Assembly: GCA_033398695.1 (NCBI GenBank) | Contig: CM065802.1 | Location: forward strand, 208,277,096 to 208,341,095 | Origin: Orobanche coerulescens | Lineage: Eukaryota > Streptophyta > Magnoliopsida > Lamiales > Orobanchaceae | DNA: 64,000 nucleotides | Reading direction: 5' to 3' | Part shown: piece after piece, positions 23,255 to 35,159 of the stretch | Position numbering within the stretch: the stretch's first letter is position 1 | Layout: the number at the start of each line of letters is the position of its first letter | Notes under the pieces: generated by a model | What the model was told of the DNA's origin: nothing | Database searches by the model: none | Seen by the model: only the letters and a program-made list of their open reading frames with translations | Program-made: the position numbers and the translations under genes

Positions 23255-24196
23255 TTAGTTCGCTTTTCGCAAACTCCATTTGGTTTCCGCCCCGTTCATC
23301 GAACCGTTCATATTTTTGTTAAAATTATGACCATTGGTCATTAGCGATTCGACTTTCGGTTCGGTCATCAAATGTTGTTTGCGAAAAGGTTTCGACGTGA
23401 ATAACTTCCCGAAACACCCGGTTTTTCCATGACTAATTGTCCGCTTGGCTTCCGACTCACTCTCCTCCTTCACAAACGCACTCAAGACTGCAGCAGATTT
23501 TTCCTCATGCTCGAGGAACGCCACTCGGTCTACATCCTTCTTAAGACTTGGACCATTTAACACAAAATCTGAATTTTCCCAACGACGATTTTTTCGGTGC
23601 TTTCCTCTTTCAACAACATCCACACTTTCATTTTGTGACATTCTATCAATACTTCCGGGACATGGAAACGATTTGAATACTTGAAAAGTAACTTGCTCGT
23701 CTTGGACCCTCAGAGTTAACTCCCCCTTTTCCACGTCTATAAGGGTTCGACCAGTCGCTAAAAATGGTCGTCCCAAGATGATTGGAATATTTTCATCTTC
23801 CTCCATGTCGAGTACGATGAAATCGGCCGGAAAGATGAACTTGTCAACCTTAACTAATACATACTCGATCACTCCCCTCGGATACTTTATCGATCGATCC
23901 GCCAATTGTAAGGAGACTGTTGTTGGCTTGGCTTCCCCAATATCTAGCTTTTTGAAAATCGACAGAGGCATAAGGTTGATACTCGCACCAAGATCGCATA
24001 GTGCCTTATTAAACGAAAGATTCCCCATGGTGCACGGTATGTTGAAGCTTTCCGGATCTTTCAATTTAGGTGGGAGCTTCTTTTGAAGAATTGCACTGCA
24101 CTCCTCTGTCAAGGCGACCGTTTCGAACTCCTCAAGCTTTCTCTTCTTCGATAATATCTCTTTCATGAACTTGACGTAACTCGGCATCTGTTCCAA
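23255..24196 (-). pseudogene. E5 aspartic protease region
   Basis: An open frame of 313 codons with a retropepsin-like domain: CTMGNLSFNKALCDLGASINLMP (catalytic Asp in DLGAS), then PRGVIEYVLVKVDKF, FPADFIVLDMEEDENIPIILGRPFL and TGRTLIDVEKGELTLR. The tail after about residue 180 is unlike any known domain to me. In a complete element RT would follow; here the frame ends by the 23194-23217 hairpin. Protease would cleave Gag and Pol. Confidence 0.85.
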
Positions 24197-24603
24197 CGCT
24201 GGCCGCGAACGGAATGTTTATGTGAAGCTTTTAAACACATCAAGGAACTTAGAAAATTGTTTGTCCGCCCTTCTTTGTCAGAATCTCGGAAACGGAACGG
24301 GGACACACATGTTCGAGTTATCCGGCTTCAAATCCTTCGACTCCTCCGGCTTTAAATCCTTCTCTTCCTCAATTTCCTTCTTCTTTTCACACCGCTCGGG
24401 CTGATCCAAAGACCTCTTTCCCACTTCTTAAGCTGATTGCGTTTAGACTCTCTCTAGGATTTGTCTGTTGTACTCGACAATGCTCCTCCGAGACGAGTCA
24501 AGACATTAGTAATTTGGCCCAAATTGGACCTCCAAGTTCGAATGGAAGCACAATGATTTTGTAATGTAGCTTGCACGAGTCATAAATTGACTCGTATTTG
24601 CCG
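24197..24603 (-). pseudogene. E5 gag-protease junction, frameshifted
   Basis: The frame is broken several times, but pieces of the usual gag end remain: LAANTSQFMTRASYITKSL, a GQITNVLTRLGGALSS segment and INIPFAAALEQMPSYVKF-type residues leading into the protease frame. Confidence 0.65.
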
Positions 24604-25791
24604 CTAATTTTGCAAGTGCTTCCTCGAGAGATACTTTGGGAGCGGAGGGGCTGCCGTTGATTCCGCGAACGGGGCTGGTGTGAGTTCTGTCCGTTTCTCC
24701 ATGAAAAGTTGGGATGATTGCGCCACCGGATTATAAGTGTTGGAGTACGGGTTATTCGCCGATTCCCATTTCCTACGAATTGAGCTGCTCCATCGATTTT
24801 GCTCGAACGGATTTCCAACTTGACATTCCGCGCTCGGGTGTGATCCGTTACACCAATTGCATGTCTCTATGGTAACGGGGGCTGGTGCGTGCGAAAATGC
24901 CTGGAGCTGTTGTGTCAAAGCGGCGACTTGAGCTGACAAAGTGGAAATCGGGTCATTGCTTGAAACTTCCATGATTCTCTTCGGTGTCAATCTTTCCGAT
25001 GGCCATTGGTATGCGTTTTCGGCCATATCTTCCAAAAGTACGTGTGCCTCGGCCATAGATTTTCCCATGAAGGTCCCACCAGAGGCCGCATCCACGAGAG
25101 TGCGTGTAGAAGCACTCAAACCATTATAGAACGTATGAAGCTGAAGCCAATCAGGAATGCCGTGATGAGGGCATCTTCGTAGCAAATCTTTATATCGCTC
25201 CCACGCCTCGTGGAGCGATTCCATATCGTACTGACCAAAAGTGGTTATTTCGTTTCTCAACCTCGCCGTCTCAGCAGGTGGGAAGAATTTGGCAAGGAAG
25301 GCTTGCGCTAACCTCTCCCATGTTGTAATCGACCCCGGCGGTAAGGAATTTAACCAAAACTTTGCTTTATCCCTCAAAGAGAAAGGGAAAAGCCTCAATC
25401 GGATGGCATCGTCAGTGACACCATTAGTCTTGAACGTGTCGCATATCTCAAGGAAAGAAGCAATATGGGCATTCGGGTCGTCATTCGGTAGTCCACAGAA
25501 TTGGTTCGCCTGCACCATCTGAATAATAGCAGGCTTGATCTCGAAATTATTAGCTTGGATAGTGGGACGCCGAATTCCCGAAAAATTAGCATTGACCTGC
25601 GGCATGGCATAATCTCGAAGAGCTAGTTCCGGTTGAACTTGCCGCACTTGGTTATCTCCTCCTTGGACTTCGATATTCTCGGCCATGTTGACCGTCGTCT
25701 GCAACTCTCTTTTCTCCTTTTTGTTCCTTCTTAGAGTGCGCTCGAGCTCGGTATCCAAAGGTAGTAGGCCTTCGTTACCGAGTTTTCTCAT
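24604..25791 (-). pseudogene. E5 gag, Athila type, C-terminally frameshifted
   Basis: The 395-codon frame starts MRKLGNEGLLPLDTELERTL and contains a retrotransposon gag domain: FCGLPNDDPNAHIASFLEIC, LFPFSLRDKAKFWLNSLPPG, FLAKFFPPAETARLRNEI, ESLHEAWERYKDLLRRCPHH and LHTFYNGLSASTRTLVDAAS. A zinc-knuckle-like CNWCNGSHPSAEC follows (CX2CX3HX4C). The frame ends after PPLPKYLSRKHLQN, where the family continues. Of all gag genes in the window this is the best preserved. Confidence 0.9.
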
Positions 25792-25909
25792 GCACTACAC
25801 GAAAGGTCCTGAAAGGAAAAACAAATAAACGAAATTAAATACACAAAAATAAAAATAAAACGTTCAAATTAAGACTGGAAATACTTAAATCGATATTAGA
25901 AAATTTCAG

Positions 25910-25927
25910 TCCCCGGCAACGGCGCCA
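25910..25927 (-). other. E5 primer-binding site (tRNA-Asp)
   Basis: TGGCGCCGTTGCCGGGGA on the minus strand, six bases after the 5' LTR, is the standard Athila-type primer site complementary to tRNA-Asp. Confidence 0.92.
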
Positions 25928-25933
25928 AAAACT

Positions 25934-27258
25934 TGTTGCAATATTTCCTACACGCAAGTGCACGTCATCGTTTACAAGTAATAAAGTGATAAGTAGAGTA
26001 TCGTTCCCACGAGTACTGAATCTCTAACTACCGATTTTTTCGTATTCCAATTTTATCTGAACAATCGAATTTGGGATTTGCGATTAATAACTAAAAGAAT
26101 TACTAAAAGACTAGTAGAAAACAATATCTTGGATAAAAGAAATCAAATGATGAATAAGTCTAGGGTTCTGAATCCACCTTAGTTTATCCGAATTTACTCT
26201 CGATTATCCGTAATAAATAATTTTCCCAATTTATTGAAGGCGGAGATTGCTAATATATTCTACCGCCTCTCCCGAGGTCAATAGATTTATCTAAAGGCGA
26301 ATAACGCACTCTATCCCTAGGTGAGTTAATTCGTCGATAGGCAAAAAGCATGAAATCTCCTAAAGGCCACATAGTTCCTATGAGTATATTCCTATCTCAC
26401 AGAATAAAACGGTCCTCACCAATAGTTCCTCACCAAATCTCCTCTCCCGATTCGAAGTGAATGATTAAATCACTACAACTATTGGCCAGATAATTGCAAG
26501 CATTAAACATAATTGGGAAAACTCAATAAAAAGGTAATAAATTGGATAATCTCAATCAATTCGTCAAAACAAAGGTTTCATCAAAACCCTAGATTAGGGC
26601 TTTAGCCTGACATACTAAAAACTGAAAATACAGAATAAATAAATGGAAGCATAAAATTCAAACGCAGATGAAGCTCGGATTCCTCCGTTCTTCAGCTTCC
26701 GCCCTCTGCCCTTGAAGTCTTCTGCTTCCCTCTTCTTCTGCCGTCTCCAAGTTTAAGCTCTCAAAGATTAAAGATCCAAAGATTCCAAGATGATTTAATT
26801 AGGGTCTTAAACCCTATTTATAGCTCAACATATCCTCCAAATCGCGTCCGTATTAGTCGGTCGAAAACTGGCTTTGAAACGGCCCAAAATCCGCGCGGAC
26901 ATACAAAAACCGCCAAGTGTGCCGCGGCTCACTAAACCTGTGCCGCGGCACATCGCCTTTAGCTGAATGCCTGGGCGTTAATTAATTCTTCTGTGCCGCG
27001 GCTCGGTGGCCATCTGCGCACGCAGTAGTACAGTTACTCGCCTTGGCCGGTGTCTTCCTGTGCCGCGGCTCAACTTCCTTGTGCCGCGGCTCAGAGTCCA
27101 GATTTTCCGTTTTCGCCCGATTTGCCTCGTTTTAGCTTCCGGACTTCAATTTCCTGTCAATCATACAAAATTAAGGCATTAAAAGCTCATTTAGACGATT
27201 TCACTCTCAAAAATACTACAAAATAATGATAAATAAGCGTATAAAAATACGCCTAACA
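25934..27258 (-). repeat. E5 5' LTR
   Basis: Nearly identical to 18154-19476. TATA box at 26814-26822; TGTGCCGCGGC sites at 26918, 26939, about 26992, about 27059 and 27080. It ends CCTAACA and is followed by the TCAGC TSD. Confidence 0.95.
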
Positions 27259-27395
27259 TCAGCATTATTTGTCATGTGAGTTATGCAGACTTGCATATTC
27301 ACAGCTCTGAACTCATCTCCAATAGTTGCTCCTGTGATTTTACTTTCAGCCAGAGGTTTTGGAATGATTCTATAATATCCACATATTTCTTTTCC
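27259..27395 (-). pseudogene. LOG-like gene fragment, N-terminal side of the E5 insertion
   Basis: On the minus strand these bases encode IIPKPLAESKITGATIGDE, FRAVNMQVCITHMTNNAD, and join the piece at 18153 once E5 is removed. In LOG enzymes this is the segment between the Rossmann glycine-rich region and the PGGxGT motif. Before IIPKPLA the sequence reads ATATTATAG, which resembles an intron 3' end, so the exon may start there. It is cut at about 27395 by the start of D. The first half of LOG is missing. Confidence 0.8.
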
Positions 27396-27617
27396 CGGTA
27401 TTTACATTTTTGGTGGTGATTACTAACGTTGTAGTTTTCCGAACCCTCGGGTAGTCAGAATCGTGTTTTCTCTTAGCACTTGGGTTCTGACTCGATCTTC
27501 TTATTTGTGTGTCTTCTTCGGCCCGTTGTTTGGTGTCGAATGCGCGTTGTTTTCATCCGAGATGGAATTCGCTGTTTTCCATCCTTGAGTGCTGTCTGTG
27601 CTGCTGTCTGCACTCGT

Positions 27618-28064
27618 TAGCGCACGCAATCATTGTTGTGTAGCGCACATTATCGTTGGTTTGTAGCGCACGCTACGTTCGTTTAGTAGCGCGCGCTAAT
27701 GACTCGAGCATAGTAGTGATAGTGAGTTGTTCCTGCTCTCTACTCTCTCAACGAGCAGCCTAGAGTACGCTACATTTGTATATTAGCGTACGCTACGGTT
27801 TGGACTTGGCGCATGCTGGGTGACCGGTAGCGCGCGCTAACTCGGTAGTCCAGACTGGGCAGAATGTTTCTGGACTCGGTCTAGGGCCCAGGTAGTGCAC
27901 GCTATGGCCTGATAGCGCGCGCTATCAAGGGGCCATTAGCGCACGCTATTCTCTAGTAGCGCACGCTAACAGGCCAGAACCGTAGGTTCTGTACTGGTTT
28001 TTGGCTGGGTAGCGCACGCTAACTTTTATAGTTAGCGCACGCTACATCTGTCTGGTTATAAAAA
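27618..28064 (+). promoter_or_regulatory. U3 palindrome array and TATA box, element D LTR
   Basis: Palindrome starts include 27618, 27641, 27664, 27687 (three 23-bp steps), 27761, 27784, 27807, 27828, 27893, 27913, 27937, 27957, 28010 and 28033. A TATAAAAA box follows at 28057-28064. Transcription would run rightward. Confidence 0.7.
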
Positions 28065-29144
28065 CCAGAGAGTTGACCCATATTCTTCATTTCTCTTTCT
28101 CTTTTCGATTCGTGGGCGATTTCCGAGCGATTCGAAGTCTTGTAACTTCAAGATATCATCATCCTTGAGATCTTTGGTGTAGTTTAAAAACACCAACACT
28201 TGTTCTTCATCTTTAATCCAAGGCAATCTCCTAAAACCCTATTTTGGGAAATTTTGGGGGTTTTGAGTTTTTGTCCGATTCGTTCCGTATTGTTGATTAA
28301 TTCATGATATATATGATTAATCTTGATGGTATTCACGTTTTCCCTACGAGTTCATGGTATGCTTCATGGTATTTGTGAAATCGAGAGTGTTCGATTGCGA
28401 TCTGTCCTTGTCGTTTTATATGAACTTACAGGAATCGTAGGTGGGGTTTCCGGTGTCTTCCATTATCCTTATTCTTGACGAATTGGTTGTAATAGTGTTT
28501 GATGAATCGTCTAGGTTTGATGTGTCCAATTTCTCGCAACCGCGATTGTTTCTTCCCGTCTTTTCGTCGTGATAATCGAGGCAAGTACCCTTAATGAACT
28601 TACATGCTTAACATGGTAGTATTGCATGAGTAACGTGTGTGTGTATGCTCACTATGGGTTAGATCCTACGGGGTCTCGGTAGGGGTCCACAGAGGCATGG
28701 ATCCACGAGCTTGGCTTTTACCCACTACGGGTTAGATCCGACGGGGTCTCGGTAGGGATCCACAGAGGCGTGGGTCCTCGGTTAATTGTGGTGCATTTTA
28801 TAAATGTGTTTTGGGTTATGGCATTTCCGAAAATGTGTGTTTCAACTGATATTTTCTCATTTACATGCTTTGACTACATGTGTAAGGTGTAATTTGTTCA
28901 TTGGTTACTTGTACTAGCGTAATTGCTAATCCCTTTGGGGACCCGTTTTGGGGAAATTCTTGTTATGAATTTTAGTTTATGTACAGCCGGACGATCGGGC
29001 ATTGGGGAAGTACGAGGATGCTTGCCAGGGATGAAGACGTGTGCAATCGAGTCTCTTTCTTTCTGTTGTCCTTTTTGATGCGGTTGTTTTTATTTAAACT
29101 TGTGAACTTATAGAAAGTACTCGCGAGTACTTAGGCATTTCTAC

Positions 29145-29712
29145 TAGGGGTGGGCACAAATCGCGGTTCCCATTTGGCCGAACCGGACCATTCCGGTCCC
29201 GTTCCAAAAGTATCACGGACCATTTGGGACGGACAAATTTTGTCCCGAACCGGTCCCGGACCGATCGAAAATGGGACAGGAGCGGGACCAGTGATTTTGT
29301 CTCGTCCCGTCCCGTTTGTCCCGAAATATGGATTTTTTAAAATTAATATTAGATTTATGATATTTTAATTTGTAAATTAATTTTTATCCCATAAATTAAT
29401 TAGCCAAATATACCTAAACTTACTAAATTATTGATAAATAATGCAAAATTTATAAAATTGTGATTAAAAATTTGCAAATAAATATCCAATAATACAAGAA
29501 AATATTTTCTAAATATATTTTTTATTATTTATATTTACCAAAAAAGTATCTCGTTTTGTCCCGGACCGTCCCGAAACCGTTCCGGTCCCGAAAATACCGG
29601 AACAAAACGGGAAACACCCTTGTACTGGACCGGTCCCGAACTGTTTATATTAAGCGGGACCGGGACCGGGACCGACCCAATCCCGGACCACCCCGGACCG
29701 TGCCCACCCCTA
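29145..29712. mobile_element. hAT-type MITE, 568 bp
   Basis: Inverted ends TAGGGGTGGGCAC and GTGCCCACCCCTA, with a perfect 8-bp TSD ATTTCTAC at 29137-29144 and 29713-29720, the hAT hallmark. Subterminal regions carry many GGTCCCG/CGGGACC-type repeats around an AT-rich middle. No transposase. Confidence 0.9.
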
Positions 29713-29942
29713 ATTTCTACTGGGATTATGGGTTGTATTATTAAATGTTATTTATGATTGCCAGTGATGTCTGTTTTGCCGATTATACCGGCGTTTCATT
29801 TATTTTTTGTTATGGTGATGTGTATTTTCTCGCTAACTAAGATAGTTAGATGAGTGGTATGTCTTAATTAGACTGATGGATCCCATGTAGGGGTCCACGG
29901 CGCTATAATATTCCCTGAATATCTTGGGGGCGTTACAGAAAA

Positions 29943-29954
29943 TGGTATCGGAGC
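29943..29954 (+). other. Element D primer-binding site (initiator tRNA-Met type)
   Basis: TGGTATCGGAGC, five bases after the LTR end TTACA; same spacing as in A. Confidence 0.85.
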
Positions 29955-30176
29955 ACTAGGTTTATGGATACCTAGGATATGTCGGTTAATTGGGTCTAGT
30001 TGTGTTTTGTTTTGCATATTGTCACCCCGCTGCCATCATCTCGGAACTTCCAATGCTCGTAATTTTTCCTTGCTCGATTCCTTGTTTCCTTGTATCGTAC
30101 TTCCGATTCTTGAACTGTGACTGTTTTTCCTCTCATACTTATCATCAAATTGCAATTGCTACCTCTTATCTTCAGT

Positions 30177-30242
30177 ATGGATGCTGGGAGAGGCCGAGTT
30201 AGAGGTCGCGGCCGCGGTCGGGGACGCGGTCGGGGACGTGGG
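30177..30242 (+). pseudogene. Element D gag, first codons
   Basis: ATG followed by a Gly-Arg repeat start (MDAGRGRVRGRGRGRGRGRG) matching the B gag start at 57361. Cut by block C. About 180 bp of gag that B has here is missing on the far side. Confidence 0.8.
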
Positions 30243-30785
30243 TGTAATATCCACAATTTTCGATTTTCGATAAATTTCTTTTTCGGCGGAAGTCCGTTTT
30301 GACGACTCGCTCATGACCGTTTCGTCATTCCGAGAATGATTAATTCTACACTTTTTGACATCTGAGTTCGTTTCGGTGTCGTTTTGTTGAGTTCCGTGCT
30401 TTTTAGCGACTTTTCCGCACTTGAGTTCGATTCTTGCGAATCTCGGTGAAGCTATTTGTTTCGAGTTTCCCGTAAATTCGTTTAACTTTGTTATACGTGT
30501 TGTGAACTTCGGTTTGGTTATTCGATCACGTATCGTGGTTTCCGGGCGTTTTGGACCATTTTCGTAATTTCCCAAAGTTTGGGGTAATTACTTTCCGTTG
30601 TCGAATTTCGAGCCTTCGGGTGGTCGGAATCGTGTGTTCTCTTAGTGCTCGGATTCGTCTTTGCGATTACTTCGTAACCGTATCTTTGATTCGTATTCAG
30701 GTTCGAGTTTCGGGGTCGTTCGGGCCGTCGGAATTGGTCGGCCGAGTCATGGCCGGGCATGCTCGGGCGGCCCGGTACTGGCGAG

Positions 30786-30940
30786 TAACGTCGTTAGTGC
30801 TCGGCCGTTACGTCGTAAGGCGATTCGTCGTAAGGCCCGGCCGATTACGTGCGTAACGGGCGGCGATTTGCGGCGATGACTCGATTACGTCGTAACCCTT
30901 GGCGATTACGTCGTAACCCGTGGCGATCGACCTATTTAAG
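30786..30940 (+). promoter_or_regulatory. U3 TTACGTnCGTAA array and TATA box, block C left LTR
   Basis: Sites at 30786, 30808, about 30824, 30845, 30885 and 30906 (steps 21-22 bp in two cases), followed by CCTATTTAAG. A third motif class in an LTR whose backbone matches H. Confidence 0.6.
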
Positions 30941-33655
30941 GCTGCGGGCGTTTTCTTGACCATTTCTCCTTCTTTTTCTTCCGTGCAGCATTTGTGGGTG
31001 TCTATATCATGGAGAGATTTTGTTGGACAATCAATCCATGAAGTTTTGGAGTTCATATCATCAATCATCAATCCTATAACATCTTCCGATCTACCGAATC
31101 AGGTCAGATTTCCTAGAAATCTAGTTTTGGAGAATTTGGGTATTTTGGTTGTTTTCGTCCGATTAATCCGTTTTAACTTAGGATTGTGATGTATTGATGA
31201 TTATTTAGATGTATTATATCATTTTCCTTGTTATTCCATGGTTGGATCATATCGATTCGTTATTTGGGTCGAGTTCTTGACCGACGCCTTGAAGGTGTCC
31301 GGTATAATGTCTTAGAGGGGTTTTTGGGCGTTCTACGATTATCCATCCTCGTATGATCGATGATTTATTGATTATATTGTTGTTAGGGTCGAGTTTCTTG
31401 TGAAGAAACCGTGTTGAACCCTTCCGTTCATTGTCGTCTTCCTTTTCGTTAGCATCGGGCGTTCCGAAGCTTTTCGGTTGAGCCGTGTCCGTTCGTGGTT
31501 CCGTGCTCGTGGTATCGAGGCAAGTACCTTGTCCATACCATTCTTGTTTTGTGGATATGATAATTGGTGATCATCTTGGTGTGTTTGTTTATTTGTTTGA
31601 AATGAGTTTTCAAAGGATTCGGCTAGCCTCGTTAAAGGCTCACTTTCAAAACGCGTGTGTTTTGTAAATTGTGTGGGTTGTAAGTGACTACATGAATCCT
31701 TTGGATATAATTGATGTTGATGTTGCACTTGATAATGCGTGTGTACGTGTATTGCTTATTTTCGTCGCGTTATGGTTGACGTGCGTGTTGTTATTTATTC
31801 GTGTGGTCGTGGACTGACGGATGAATTATGTGAATTGGTGTATCGATTTGATAATTGTTACAACGATTGACTGTGTGCTTGATGTTTGTGATAATGTGGA
31901 TACTTGTTGTGAGAAACGTCGTATCCAGGAACGTCTGAGGGCGGGGCGTGCACTCCGGCCTGGTGTATGCTGCAATGTGCGGCTCCATATGGGTGGTGAA
32001 CGCCGGTGTTACCTAATGCGCGCGCAAGGGGCGGCTCTTGCGGGAGTGACGCCGGTGCGGTGACATGTTCAATGAGCGGCCAACATGATGGAAGTGAACG
32101 CCTGTACGAGTGCGCAAGGGAGGCGCCCGGGCTTATTGGTTACGGGTATTTGAGTGATAGCTAAGACCAATTCTGCGAACGATGTTCGTATCTCAAATTC
32201 TTTCAACTCACTTTTAAATGTTTGTCTTGATATAGACCGCGATTCGTGTTTTTGAAAGCTTGTTTCAACTTGTTTTTAAAGCGTTGGTATCAGGGTTAAT
32301 TAACCAAGGAGGTTTGACGAAATCTCCGAGGGTTAATTAATCGGGGGTCTTGAGCAGGATATGTCGAATGAGAGATTGTATCTTTGATGGTATTGTGGTG
32401 CTATTCTGTGTTTTGGGTCGAGGACCTTGTGGAATGTTGAGATGATTGATCTCATGTTGATATTATTTGGGTTTGGGTCGAGAACCCCGTGTGATGCTGA
32501 GATGTTTGATCTCGTGCCGATATTATTTGGTTTTGGGTCGAGAATCCCGTGGAAATATTTGTCAAGACTCGTTTGTGTTGATTGAGTGGCTTTCTTGCAA
32601 ATTGTTTTCTATTAAAACTCTCGATGGCATCTTTAAAACTGTTTTATAAATGGTTTCCCTTTATCTGTGATCTTTCGGTTTTGAGAAATGTTTATCAAAC
32701 TCATGCCTCGGGAAGTACTTTTCGTTACGTTTGGATTTTTGAGGATTCCTGGTTATTGTTATTCGTGAAATGTGAATGGTATGGCTCGTATTTGCACTTT
32801 GTTCTTGCACTAGCAAAACAGTGGAGTTTTGCTAACCCCCGAGTAATCGGGGGGTGGATGTCTGTTTTTGCATTCAGGTTTGGGAGCATAACACAGGGTC
32901 GGCACGGAGGATGATGAAAGTGTAACACCCCCAAAACCGTATGGGAATATTACACGCCGTAAACCCTTTCCGCAAGGATCTACCAGGCTAAACGTCCATA
33001 AACAACCAAATGCTTGCCCGGCCAGGGTCAAACAATATAATAATACACTGCTAAGGTCACTTACACATAAACACACAGGCCAGATGAGGTCACACCACTC
33101 TATCAACAGGATCGACTAACAACGGTACCCACACGGGGTCGAAATACAATACGGCGGAAGTGAATCAACTCTAACAATACAACTAAACTCTACCAACTCT
33201 CAACTCTTGATTAGTATCGCACTCGTCATCCCCTTGTGCTAATCCTGTGTTGCTCCCCGAACTCCGCATGTACCGGGCCTTGAGCAGGACATCCACCCCC
33301 CGAATACTTGGGGGTTAGTAAAACTCCACTGTTTTACTAGTGCAAGTATCAAACCATACGAAATGTAACAAGCAAATAGCAACTACGAATTTAATACGTA
33401 AATCAATTATCAAAATTTTCCCGAGAAGTTTTAGAATTTCGAACTCAAGTAAGAGATATTTGAAAAGGAACACATCATCTCGGGGATTTTTAAAGCAGAA
33501 ATTCTTTTGGACCACGAGTCCCAATTTACAAAACCTTTTCGTAAAAATTAGGGCCTTAGCCCGATTCTCGTTTCAAAGCATACTAAATAATATATCATTA
33601 TGAGTCCGAGATCCATATTTAAAATGTTACCCGAACAATCACTGCTACACGATCA

Positions 33656-34045
33656 TTGTTCGTACACATCATGTACCGAACTCCAGAGGCCTCAACGGAC
33701 CTTACCCGGGCCACACACACTGTTCGTACACATCATGTACCGAACTCCGGAGGCCTCAACGGACCTTACCCGGCCACACACACTGTTCGTACACATCATG
33801 TACCGAACTCCGGAGGCCTCAACGGACCCTACCCGGCCACAACATCGTTCGTACACATCATGTACCGAACTCCAGAGGCCTCGTCAGACCCTACCTGGAT
33901 CACACACCTTGTCCGTACACGTCATGTACCGAACTCCAGAGGCCTCAACGGACCTTACCCGGCCACACACCTTGTTCGTACACATCATGTACCGAACTCC
34001 AGAGGCCTCGTCAGACCCTACCTGGAACACACACACATCGACACG
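33656..34045 (-). repeat. Six-copy tandem repeat in H
   Basis: Units of 62-64 bp, each with CATCATGTACCGAACTCC, then GAGGCCTCAACGGACC or GAGGCCTCGTCAGACC. Unit marks at 33673, 33737, 33800, 33862, 33926 and 33990. The open frames across it are repeat by-products. Confidence 0.9.
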
Positions 34046-34974
34046 ACACAATTCATAATCATTAAATGTCAAGCCATTCCACATTACACCGAAATGTACA
34101 ATCAAGTATGTAAACCAAAACAACACAAACATCATGATCATCACAACGACTCTTAACCAACATAACACACATTCGGTACACAATACATTGAACAAACACG
34201 TGTACAACCATCTCATATGTACATCGCAATCCTGCACAAATGGCACAACGCCTAACACGTATACCAATATATCACTACTATCACAAAGCCTTCAAATTTC
34301 GGAAAACACAACCAACTCAAACGGAACATATTTACGGAGGCAAGCAAAATCGTCATACATATCATACGTAATTAATATTCACAAGATACAAGTCGTATAA
34401 TAAGATACTTGCCTTAATAACCGCTATTAAACGCTCCGAAGAACATGGTTTGACCGGGAAGCTCGGACCCCGAAGAAGACAATGAACGGAAGGGTTCCGA
34501 CTCGAGTTCTTCACAAGAATTCGACCCTAACAACATAAATTCAATAAATCATCGATCATACGAGGAAGAATAATCGTAGAACGCCCGAAAACCCCTCTAT
34601 GACATTTTACCGGACACCTTCAAGGCGTCGGTCAAGAACTCGACCAAAATAACGAATCGATACGATCCGACCATGGGTTAACAAGGGAAATGATACAATA
34701 CATCCTAATAATCATCAATCCATCACAATCTTAAGTTAAATCGGATTAAACGGGCGAAATCGAACAAAATACCCAAAATCCCCAAAATTAGATTTCTAGA
34801 AAATCTGACTGGATTCGCTCGATCAAGGGATGTTATAGGATGGATGATTGATGATATGAACTCCAAAACTTCATGGATTTGTTGACAAACAACATCTCTC
34901 CATGATAGGAGCAACTCCAGCCGCGGGGGAGAAGTGGAAGAAGGAGAAAAATGGCGAGAAAAACGTCTGCTGGG

Positions 34975-35159
34975 CCTTAAATAGGCTGCACAGTGTGCCG
35001 CGGCCCAGCGGGAGTGTGCCGCGGCACAGGCCAAAAATGGCTCCCAGTGATCGGCAGTGTGCCGCGGCCCGGACGGCGTGTGCCGCGGCACCCGGTACAA
35101 TCGGTTTGGCCGAAAAATGCCACAGAGTGTGCCGCGGCCCTGCTGGCATGTGCCGCGGC
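34975..35159 (-). promoter_or_regulatory. U3 TGTGCCGCGGC palindrome array and TATA box in H
   Basis: Six sites start at 34994, 35015, 35058, 35079, 35128 and 35149: three pairs, each exactly 21 bp apart. The minus-strand CCTATTTAAGG box is at 34975-34985. Confidence 0.7.

Larger units (their letters stand above)
18154..27258 (-). mobile_element. E5: young non-autonomous Athila-like retrotransposon without RT or integrase
   Basis: A 9105-bp element with LTRs of 1323 and 1325 bp that differ at about 20 positions by eye, perfect TSD, Asp-tRNA primer site and PPT. In minus-strand order: gag, protease, a jump to the Athila-type hairpin near 23200, a palindrome array, then ORF1 with coiled-coil tail. 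RT, RNase H and integrase are absent, so mobility must have been supplied in trans. It interrupts the LOG fragment of E4. Confidence 0.93.
27396..29937 (+). repeat. Element D 5' LTR
   Basis: Ends GGGGGCGTTACA. The start is uncertain because the usual TGTAATATCC end is not seen. Contains a palindrome array, TATA box, two copies of the GATCCnACGGGGTCTCGGTAGG module (about 28660-28780, also twice in B) and the hAT MITE. Confidence 0.8.

Noticed and set aside
18154..27258. E5 ORF1 as a viral envelope gene
   Set aside because: No signal peptide or transmembrane segments; it is a basic, coiled-coil protein of the plant transposon ORF1 type.
27615..28044. CRISPR-like regular repeats
   Set aside because: Spacing is about 23 bp start to start with 12-bp palindromes, too short for a CRISPR array, and the site is a plant LTR upstream of a TATA box.
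33600..34156. Two long + strand frames of 152 and 166 codons
   Set aside because: They are translations of the six-copy tandem repeat in solo LTR H (repeated MYRTPEA or VRTHHVPN), antisense to the LTR.
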